Made by a program: the position numbers and the translations under genes | DNA from: Clostridia bacterium | Lineage (GTDB): Bacteria; Bacillota_A; Clostridia; Oscillospirales; CAG-272 | Assembly (NCBI GenBank): GCA_017462125.1 | Contig: JAFTRQ010000077.1 | Coordinates: forward strand, 1 to 61,591 | Length of the DNA: 61,591 nucleotides | Direction: 5' to 3' | Shown here: one piece after another, positions 1 to 5,975 of the stretch | How positions within the stretch are numbered: position 1 is the first letter of the stretch | Layout: the number at the start of each line of letters is the position of its first letter | The notes under the pieces: model-generated | What the model was told of the DNA's origin: nothing | The model's input: the letters and a program-made list of their open reading frames with translations, nothing else | The model's database searches: none

Positions 1-1118
1 CAGAGTGACATTGCGTTTGCAAGGAGTGCTTCGTCATCGCCGTAGTGGTCGACAACTGTCATCTTGTTCTGTGTAAGAGTACCTGTCTTGTCGGAACAGA
101 TTATCTGTGTACATCCGAGGGTTTCAACTGCGGTAAGCTTACGGATAATAGCTTTACGATTGGACAGATTGGTAACGCCGATGGAAAGAACGATGGTAAC
201 GACGGTTGCAAGACCTTCGGGAATAGCCGCGACCGCAAGGGAGATCGCGATCATGAAGGAATTGAGAATAGGCTCAAAGCCGATACCGTCACGAATCAGC
301 TGTACGCCGAAAATAACAACGCAAATACCGATAACGAGGTATGTGAGGATCTTGGAAAGACCTGCAAGCTTGATCTGAAGGGGAGTCTTGCCCTCCTCAG
401 CCTGTGCAAGCGCGTCTGCGATCTTACCCATTTCGGTGTCCATACCGGTAGCAACCACAACCGCCTTACCGCGTCCGTAAACGACGGTGGAGCCCATAAA
501 TACCATGTTTTTGCGGTCGCCGAGCGCAACGTCGCCGTTGTCGCCCGCCTTAAGGATCTCTTCCTTTTTGTCAACGGGAACAGATTCGCCTGTCAGCGCC
601 GCTTCCTCGATCTTCATAGAAGCGCACTCGATGATTCTTGCGTCTGCGGGAACTGCGTCGCCTGCCTCGAGGACGATGATGTCACCGACTACAAGATCTT
701 CACTGGGAATGCTGATCTGTTTGCCGTCACGAATGACCTTGGATTGCGCCTTGGACATTTCCTGCAGGGCTTCGATTGCTTTTTCAGCCTTGCTTTCCTG
801 GAAAACACCGAGGATCGCGTTGATCAGAACAACTGCGAGAATGATGACCACGTCGGAGGGGAAGCCCATATGACCCGAGTGGATGCCTTCGTAGATCTCA
901 ACGCCTGCGGAGATCGCTGCCGCTACCAAAAGAATGATGGTCATCGGCTCGGCGAGCTGCTTGAGGAATCTTACGATGAGGGATTCTTTTTTGCCCTCAA
1001 CAAGCTTGTTTTTGCCGTTTTGCTCAAGACGCTTCTCGGCTTCCGCAGCGGAAAGTCCGTCTGTGGAAGATTTGACCTCGTCAAGAACCTCGGCAGAGGA
1101 TCTGAGATACTCTTTCAT
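1..1118 (-). CDS. Cation-translocating P-type ATPase (P2A/PMCA-like), N-terminal 372 residues
   Basis: The gene is cut by the left edge; the visible part is the N-terminal 372 residues. P2-type ATPases pump Ca2+ or Mn2+ out of the cytoplasm at the cost of ATP. Landmarks: an N-terminal cation-ATPase region, two membrane helices at about 55-105, the actuator motif TGES at 176-179, the M4 helix with PEGLA at about 300-304 (PEGLP is the classical form) and the phosphorylation motif DKTGT with Asp343. The nucleotide-binding domain and later helices lie outside. The ATG at 1116-1118 follows an AAGGAG site. A Mn2+ riboswitch and a promoter lie directly upstream, so manganese export is the likely role (inference from context), with Ca2+ as the alternative. 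The motifs are translated directly from the minus strand. Confidence 0.93.
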   Translation of the reverse strand, partial: MKEYLRSSAEVLDEVKSSTDGLSAAEAEKRLEQNGKNKLVEGKKESLIVRFLKQLAEPMTIILLVAAAISAGVEIYEGIHSGHMGFPSDVVIILAVVLINAILGVFQESKAEKAIEALQEMSKAQSKVIRDGKQISIPSEDLVVGDIIVLEAGDAVPADARIIECASMKIEEAALTGESVPVDKKEEILKAGDNGDVALGDRKNMVFMGSTVVYGRGKAVVVATGMDTEMGKIADALAQAEEGKTPLQIKLAGLSKILTYLVIGICVVIFGVQLIRDGIGFEPILNSFMIAISLAVAAIPEGLATVVTIVLSIGVTNLSNRKAIIRKLTAVETLGCTQIICSDKTGTLTQNKMTVVDHYGDDEALLANAMSL

Positions 1119-1188
1119 TGTGTCGAAAACTCCTTTTTCGTATTTTTGTTTTCGCGGGAGCTCATTCGCCAAATTTTGCGTTTTTCGT

Positions 1189-1227
1189 AAACAACAAAAT
1201 AGACCTACCCGCTCAGCAGATAAGTCT
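1189..1227 (-). terminator. Intrinsic terminator, expression platform of the Mn2+ riboswitch
   Basis: On the minus strand a 12-bp stem (AGACTTATCTGC pairing with GCGGGTAGGTCT across a TGA loop) is followed by ATTTTGTTGTTT. Its left arm contains the CTTAT that forms the 3' strand of aptamer helix P1, so aptamer and terminator are mutually exclusive. Ligand binding should favour read-through into the ATPase gene (an ON switch). Confidence 0.8.
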
Positions 1228-1309
1228 CATCATGGAAAGATAAAGCCAGAGCAAAAGCTCAAGGTGTTGACTTTATCGCGCGAAAAGGCGCTGATTACTC
1301 CCTTATTAT
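1217..1309 (-). promoter_or_regulatory. yybP-ykoY (manganese) riboswitch aptamer
   Basis: The minus-strand RNA starts ATAAGGGAGTAATC and ends TGAGACTTATC. P1 is ATAAG (1306-1302) with CTTAT (1224-1220). Inside are a GCGC/GCGC hairpin, the conserved GTCAACAC segment, a GATAAAG/CTTTATC helix capped by a GAGC/GCTC hairpin, and the terminal GAGA of the second loop. GGAGTA and GAGA facing each other across the paired legs are the signature of this class, which senses Mn2+ and often controls P-type ATPases. It fills most of the gap between the ATPase start (1118) and its promoter. I see nothing else clear between 1344 and 1481. Confidence 0.85.
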
Positions 1310-1314
1310 TCTAT

Positions 1315-1343
1315 ATTTTACCACTTTCCTATTCATTTGTCAA
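1315..1343 (-). promoter_or_regulatory. Promoter of the riboswitch/P-type ATPase transcript
   Basis: TTGACA (1343-1338), a 17-nt spacer and TAAAAT (1320-1315) on the minus strand. The predicted start of transcription, near 1308, coincides with the 5' end of the aptamer. Confidence 0.8.
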
Positions 1344-1481
1344 GAGAAATATAAAAATTTATATATTTAATATGATCGACACAGGATTGCGGAAAGAATT
1401 CACATAATTGGATGAAGATTGCTTTTTTCGGTAAGAATCAATAAACTTTGTAAATAAACCGTTAACAAAACCGCCTTTGCC

Positions 1482-1510
1482 TTGACTTTATATCGACGGT
1501 ATGATATCAT
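1482..1510 (+). promoter_or_regulatory. Promoter of leader peptide and CNNM transporter
   Basis: TTGACT (1482-1487), 17-nt spacer, TATCAT (1505-1510). It lies 35 bp before the leader ORF. Confidence 0.7.
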
Positions 1511-1545
1511 AAGACAAAATAACTCAAAAGGAAGGTATTTATAAA

Positions 1546-1626
1546 ATGGATGACGGCGATAGTACGGACACTACTTGTATGTGTATTGCCTTAACTGTTG
1601 TGCGTACGTTTCATTATATTTCGTGA
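1546..1626 (+). CDS. Small acidic leader peptide (26 aa) upstream of a CNNM/CorC transporter
   Basis: An ATG at 1546 follows an AAAGGAAGG ribosome binding site with good spacing. The peptide begins MDDGDSTDTT and continues with CMCIALTVVR and a six-residue end, 26 residues in all. It sits between a promoter and an intrinsic terminator (1634-1689), and the transporter gene starts 119 bp after its stop. That order is typical of a regulatory leader. The acidic N-terminus recalls the acidic/proline-rich start of the enterobacterial leader MgtL, whose translation destabilises the ribosome at low Mg2+. I infer a similar ion-sensing or attenuation role and do not know a named family for this peptide. 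Confidence 0.6.
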   Translation: MDDGDSTDTTCMCIALTVVRTFHYIS

Positions 1627-1633
1627 GCTTGCT

Positions 1634-1689
1634 GCATAGCCTAACACGTAGTCCCGAAGGAAGGGAAGTGGATAGGTCTATGCTTTTTT
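1634..1689 (+). terminator. Intrinsic terminator/attenuator between leader peptide and transporter
   Basis: GCATAG-CCTA (1634-1643) pairs with TAGG-t-CTATGC (1673-1683), followed by TTTTTT. The middle of the loop also has a GTCCC/GGGA-like pairing. It lies 57 bp before the transporter start, so most transcripts must read through it to express that gene. Confidence 0.7.
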
Positions 1690-1745
1690 GCGTTTTTAGA
1701 AAATATCAATGACAACAAACGGACATAACAGGAGAAGCATTTATT

Positions 1746-3221
1746 ATGAATTACATAGGCCCTTTATTATTACAGGTTGTTCTGATCGCTTTGAATGCGA
1801 TATTTGCAAGTGCCGAGGCGGCGTTTCTGTCGATCAATTCGGCGAGAATAGAAAAAATTATTGAAGAAGGCGACAAAAAGACCAGAAAAAAGGCGAAAAG
1901 GCTTCAAAAGCTGACAAAGGATTCCTCAAAATTCCTTTCCACCATTCAGGTTGCCATCACTTTGGCAGGATTTTTGGGATCTGCGTTTGCGGCAGAAAGC
2001 TTTGCAACCCCCTTGACAACGTGGTTTAACGGTTTGCCCTTTGCGGTAGAAAACAAAATCGTTATTCCCGAGACGGTGTTTGTGGTTGTGATCACGCTTC
2101 TGCTCTCCTTCTTCAGCATCGTGCTTGGTGAGCTTGTCCCCAAAAAGATCGCTATGAAGAACGCGGAAAAGCTTTCTCTCGCTCTTTCCGGCTTCATTCG
2201 CTTTATGTCGGTGATCTTTGCGCCTCTCGTATGGATCCTGACCAAGACAACGAACGGTCTGCTTCGTATGTTTGGTGTCAATCCCCACGAGGAGGAGGAA
2301 GCAGCAACCGAGGACGAGATCAAGATCATTCTTGACACAAGCAGTGAAAAGGGTGAGATCGAGGAAGGCGAGAAGGAGCTGATTCAAAATGTATTTGAAT
2401 TTAACGATATTCTCGTTTCCGAGGTTTGTACCCACCGCCGCGAGGTGCTGATGCTGGCGGCGGACAGCACCATCGATGAATGGATGGAAAAGCTCAGTCA
2501 GTCAAGACATAGCTATTATCCTATATACGGTGAGGGTGTTGACGATATCGTTGGCGTACTCGACGTTAAGAAATTCTTCAGAACCGGTTGCACCACCGTG
2601 GAGCAGGCGCTGGAGGAAGCAATGGATAAGCCCTACTTCGTTCCCGAAAACACTACTGCGGACGTTCTTTTCGCAAAGATGAAGGAGACGAGAGAGTATT
2701 TTGCCATTGTAAACGACGAATACGGCGGAACCACCGGTGTTATTACCATTCACGACCTGCTTGAGCTTCTTGTTGGTGATATGGACGATAAGGATGACGA
2801 GATCATCGAGGAGATCGTTTGCATCAATGAGGAAGAGAATCAGTGGAAGGTGCTTGGCTCAACCTCTCTTGAAAAGCTGGCAACCGAGCTTGAGATTTCT
2901 CTTGAAGCAGAGGATTGCGATACCTTTGGCGGCTATATCTTCGGACTTCTCGGCGAGATCCCCGATGACGGAACGCAGTTTGATCTTGAAACCGATGAGC
3001 TGACCATTAAGGTTGAGTCGGTAGCAGATCATAGAATCGAAGAAACCATCGTTACTGTCAAGCCTAAGCCCGTTGACGAGGATGACGAGGACGAAGACGA
3101 GGATGAGGACGAAGACGGCGAAAAGAAGAGAAAGAAGAGAAATAAAGATAAGGATAAGGATGATGAATCCGAGTCCGATGAAAAAACAGATTCCGATGCA
3201 GCAGATGCAGAGGAAAAATAA
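1746..3221 (+). CDS. CNNM/CorC-family (HlyC-like) divalent cation transporter
   Basis: A 491-residue membrane protein with the order of the CNNM/CorB (MpfA) family, which moves or senses Mg2+: a DUF21 transmembrane region (about 1-190, starting MNYIGPLLLQ), two CBS domains (about 205-330), and a CorC_HlyC domain (about 350-430). A 55-residue tail alternates Asp/Glu and Lys/Arg runs, which is unusual in length and may bind cations or ligands. The historical name 'hemolysin' should not be taken as function. An ATG at 1746 follows AGGAGAAGC. It is transcribed behind a leader peptide and terminator, which suggests ion-dependent attenuation. Confidence 0.9.
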   Translation: MNYIGPLLLQVVLIALNAIFASAEAAFLSINSARIEKIIEEGDKKTRKKAKRLQKLTKDSSKFLSTIQVAITLAGFLGSAFAAESFATPLTTWFNGLPFAVENKIVIPETVFVVVITLLLSFFSIVLGELVPKKIAMKNAEKLSLALSGFIRFMSVIFAPLVWILTKTTNGLLRMFGVNPHEEEEAATEDEIKIILDTSSEKGEIEEGEKELIQNVFEFNDILVSEVCTHRREVLMLAADSTIDEWMEKLSQSRHSYYPIYGEGVDDIVGVLDVKKFFRTGCTTVEQALEEAMDKPYFVPENTTADVLFAKMKETREYFAIVNDEYGGTTGVITIHDLLELLVGDMDDKDDEIIEEIVCINEEENQWKVLGSTSLEKLATELEISLEAEDCDTFGGYIFGLLGEIPDDGTQFDLETDELTIKVESVADHRIEETIVTVKPKPVDEDDEDEDEDEDEDGEKKRKKRNKDKDKDDESESDEKTDSDAADAEEK

Positions 3222-3227
3222 TAACAA

Positions 3228-3263
3228 AACAGCTCCGCAACCATGCCTTGCGGAGCTGTTTTT
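3228..3263 (+). terminator. Intrinsic terminator after the CNNM transporter
   Basis: AACAGCTCCGCAA pairs perfectly with TTGCGGAGCTGTT around a 7-nt loop and is followed by TTT, only 7 bp after the stop codon. Confidence 0.9.
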
Positions 3264-3327
3264 GCGTTTTTTGTGATTATAAATAGTTGAGAAACAGACA
3301 TTGGTAGGATAAAATAAAAAATTCAAA

Positions 3328-3402
3328 AGTTTTTGAAAAGAATAGGGGAGCTCGAGGGGGAAGGAAAAGCTTTTTTCAAAAAGCTTTTCCTTCCCCCTCG
3401 AA
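3328..3402. repeat. Palindromic intergenic repeat, copy 1
   Basis: A perfect 23-bp inverted repeat (arms 3353-3375 and 3378-3400, 2-nt loop) with a G+A-rich left arm, preceded by AAAGTTTTTGAAAAG and GGGGAGC. Copy 2 at 4553-4634 has the same layout and orientation. Both sit just past the 3' ends of leftward genes, so they may act as terminators. Confidence 0.8.
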
Positions 3403-3417
3403 GTTCGATATTAAAAA

Positions 3418-4416
3418 TCAAATAAAAGGTCTTCTATCCAACACCAATTTGAGAGGCTTATCACTGCGCAGTTCTCCGCGGAGAACTCTTTGAAGCTCGG
3501 CAAGAGCGCAAACGCCGCCGAAAAGCAGGTGCAGGTCGTTGACCGATTCGTTCTTTTCCCAATCGACGGTCTCCCAAAACTGTAGATACTTTGCGGTGAA
3601 ATCACGTAAAACCTCGCGTACCTCGTCAAAGCGGTGACAGGTCTGCTCGCTTGCGCGTGTCAGACAATAGACCCAATCCACCTCAATAAAATTCGCCTGC
3701 TTGCCAAATTGAGGATGAATGTCGCCCTCACGGTACATCTTGATGCAGGAATCGATGATCTTTTCGGGATAGCGAACCGGCATATGCGCGTTTTCGTGGT
3801 TGAACATATAGTGGAATCCGCCTGCCATGTAGTGCCAGATCGGAGCGTGCCCTTCGCTCTGATAGTCGCCCTTGCGCCAAAAGCCGGTTTCGGGGTCGGC
3901 GTTGTCCCAAAACCACTTGAAATAGTTTTCGTTCCATTCTCTCGTTGCCTCGCCGCAGAGGTTGAGAATCACGTAAATGCCTGCGCCTTGATGAGATTGC
4001 GGCCAAGGAGTCTGCCAATTCAAGGAATCCATCAGCTTTTCAAATCCACCTTTTTCAAGACAGGGAAGCGCCGCAAAGGGGCGGTACTTGGGTGCCGCGT
4101 CAAAAAGCTCCAGCGCCGCCGTCACGTGCGCGGTGGTGTGAAGCGTGTGATGGGTGCTTTCGTAGAAAAGCCCGCTCTCCTTGTTCTGCATCTCTTGCAT
4201 TGCCACGATCCATTCCTCACGCTCGTCAAGATAGCGAGGAAAATGACCAAGCATGTAAAGCAGATTTGCCGCATCTGCACAGCCGTAAGGGTTGATGCCA
4301 AGCTCGCGATTGCCCGCCGCATTTTGCCAAAGCCAACGGGCATATCTGCCCTCGCCAACCTTGTGCGCCTCGATGCGGTCAAGTATATTATTTATAATAG
4401 GTTGAATGTCGTACAT
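3418..4416 (-). CDS. Conserved-looking protein of unknown function (332 aa), probable all-helical toroid
   Basis: I do not recognise this protein. The ATG at 4414-4416 (MYDIQPIINN) is chosen because AAGGAAGGAA precedes it; longer readings run into the neighbouring repeat. No signal peptide or membrane helix is evident, so it is probably cytoplasmic. It is rich in Trp, His and aromatic residues with repeated helical segments and His/Trp clusters such as HTLHTTAH and GHAPIWHYMAGGFHYMF. This recalls alpha/alpha-toroid proteins (glycan-active or prenyltransferase-like folds), but that is a guess. It is a single gene flanked on both sides by palindromic repeats, with no promoter I can assign. Confidence 0.7.
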   Translation of the reverse strand: MYDIQPIINNILDRIEAHKVGEGRYARWLWQNAAGNRELGINPYGCADAANLLYMLGHFPRYLDEREEWIVAMQEMQNKESGLFYESTHHTLHTTAHVTAALELFDAAPKYRPFAALPCLEKGGFEKLMDSLNWQTPWPQSHQGAGIYVILNLCGEATREWNENYFKWFWDNADPETGFWRKGDYQSEGHAPIWHYMAGGFHYMFNHENAHMPVRYPEKIIDSCIKMYREGDIHPQFGKQANFIEVDWVYCLTRASEQTCHRFDEVREVLRDFTAKYLQFWETVDWEKNESVNDLHLLFGGVCALAELQRVLRGELRSDKPLKLVLDRRPFI

Positions 4417-4552
4417 TTTGCGGTTCCTTCCTTCTTTGGGATACTTCATTATACCACCCGATGCGCTTTTGGTCAATAGCAAACCTTGATTTTGGTGCGT
4501 TTGCAAAACCAAAAAGCGGCAACGCAGGATCATGTCACCGTATTTTATCCCT

Positions 4553-4634
4553 TTTTCGAAAAGTTTTTGAAAAGAGAGGGGGAGCGCGAGGGGGAGAGGA
4601 AAACTCTTTTCAAAAAGTTTTCCTCTCCCCCTCG
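4553..4634. repeat. Palindromic intergenic repeat, copy 2
   Basis: Arms CGAGGGGGAGAGGAAAAC (from 4587) and its complement (to 4634) form a hairpin with one bulge near the loop. It is preceded by AAGTTTTTGAAAAG and GGGGAGC as in copy 1. It ends 14 bp from the asd stop codon and could serve as the asd terminator. Confidence 0.8.
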
Positions 4635-4648
4635 CATATAAAAATGAA

Positions 4649-5725
4649 TTAATCAAAATAACCGAGTTTGTAGAGAAGCTCTGCGATAAGAACCGCGCCG
4701 CCTGCAGCACCGCGAAGGGTGTTGTGGGAGAGACCTACGAACTTGTAGTCGTAGATTGTATCTTCACGCAGACGTCCTGCTGTTACGCCCATACCGCCAT
4801 AGATGTCACGGTCGAGCTTTGCCTGAGGACGGTTGTCTTCCTCAAAATAGGTAATGAACTGCTCGGGTGCGTGGGGAAGTCCAAGCTCCTGGGGAAGTCC
4901 CTTGAAGTTCTTCCAATCCTCAAGGATCTGCTCCTTGGTGGGCTTGTTTTCAAACTTTACGAATACAGCCGCGGTGTGACCGTCGGTAACGGGAACGCGG
5001 ATGCACTGCGTGGTGATCACGGTGTCGGTCGCCTTGACGATCTCGCCGTTCTCAACCTTACCCCAAACGCGAAGGGGCTCCTGCTCGCTCTTTTCTTCCT
5101 CGCCGCCGATGTAGGGAATGATGTTGTCGATCATCTCAGGCCACTCGTTAAAGGTCTTGCCCGCGCCGGAGATCGCCTGATATGTGGTTGCAACAACTTC
5201 CTTGATGCCGTACTTGCGGAGGGGAGTCAGCTCGGGAACGTATGCCTGAATCGAGCAGTTGGGCTTAACTGCGATAAAGCCGCGCTTGGTGCCAAGTCTC
5301 TCTCTTTGTGCCTTGATGACCTCAAGATGCTCGGGGTTGATCTCGGGAATCACCATAGGAACGTCGGGAGTCCAACGGTGTGCCGAGTTGTTGGAGACTA
5401 CGGGAAGCTCTGCCTTTGCATAGGCGTATTCGAGCTCCTTTACTTCTTCTTTTTTCAGGCTGACCGCGCAGAAAACGAAAGAGCAAAGTGCCTTAACCTC
5501 ATCGATGTTCTCGCTATTGATAACGATCATATTCTTGTATTTCTCGGGTAAAGGAGTGGCCATTTTCCAACGACCGCCAAGCGCTTCCTCGTAGGTCTTG
5601 CCTGCGTTTCTGGGGCTTGCTACAAGAGCGGTAACTTCAAAATAGGGGTGATCTTCAAGGAGAGTCAAAAATCTCTGACCTACCATACCTGTGGCGCCGA
5701 TGACGCCGACCTTCATCTTTTCCAT
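4649..5725 (-). CDS. asd: Aspartate-semialdehyde dehydrogenase
   Basis: NADPH-dependent reduction of aspartyl-4-phosphate to aspartate semialdehyde, the branch point to lysine/diaminopimelate, threonine and methionine. The 358-residue length and sequence fit the archaeal/fungal-type subgroup. An N-terminal dinucleotide-binding motif (GVIGATGMVGQ) is followed by the catalytic cysteine in PNCSIQ (Cys157) and a C-terminal dimerisation region ending LIAELLYKLGYFD. The ATG at 5725 has its own promoter 60-90 bp upstream. The gene is monocistronic and ends at palindromic repeat copy 2. Confidence 0.95.
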   Translation of the reverse strand: MEKMKVGVIGATGMVGQRFLTLLEDHPYFEVTALVASPRNAGKTYEEALGGRWKMATPLPEKYKNMIVINSENIDEVKALCSFVFCAVSLKKEEVKELEYAYAKAELPVVSNNSAHRWTPDVPMVIPEINPEHLEVIKAQRERLGTKRGFIAVKPNCSIQAYVPELTPLRKYGIKEVVATTYQAISGAGKTFNEWPEMIDNIIPYIGGEEEKSEQEPLRVWGKVENGEIVKATDTVITTQCIRVPVTDGHTAAVFVKFENKPTKEQILEDWKNFKGLPQELGLPHAPEQFITYFEEDNRPQAKLDRDIYGGMGVTAGRLREDTIYDYKFVGLSHNTLRGAAGGAVLIAELLYKLGYFD

Positions 5726-5786
5726 AATTAATACCTCGTTGGATTTCGCACGCTTTTGCGATTTAGCGAACTAAAATTAATAACCT

Positions 5787-5815
5787 ATTATAACACAAAT
5801 TTGCCTTGATTTCAA
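5787..5815 (-). promoter_or_regulatory. Promoter of asd
   Basis: TTGAAA (5815-5810), 17-nt spacer, TATAAT (5792-5787) on the minus strand. The leader is about 55 nt with no riboswitch-like structure that I can see. Confidence 0.75.
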
Positions 5816-5911
5816 TAGGATTTTGCGATTTTTCCGAATGCACTTTATATAAAATTATGCATTATGCCCGCGAAATATTTGTGTATATTTTGACAATGGA
5901 CGGATTTGTGG

Positions 5912-5940
5912 TTGACTTTGAACTGAAAATGTTGTATAAT
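5912..5940 (+). promoter_or_regulatory. Promoter of the transglutaminase/LRR surface protein
   Basis: TTGACT (5912-5917), 17-nt spacer, TATAAT (5935-5940), 35 bp before the start codon. Confidence 0.75.
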
Positions 5941-5975
5941 TACAAATATTAAGCAAGAATAACGGAGGTGTTATC

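Noticed and set aside
45..1190. Long open frame on the + strand opposite the P-type ATPase
   Set aside because: It is antisense to a gene with unmistakable TGES and DKTGT motifs, and its own translation is low in domains and rich in Cys/Asp typical of antisense frames.
3328..4634. Insertion sequence or transposon ends
   Set aside because: The paired elements are palindromes in the same orientation, not terminal inverted repeats, and the gene between them does not look like a transposase.
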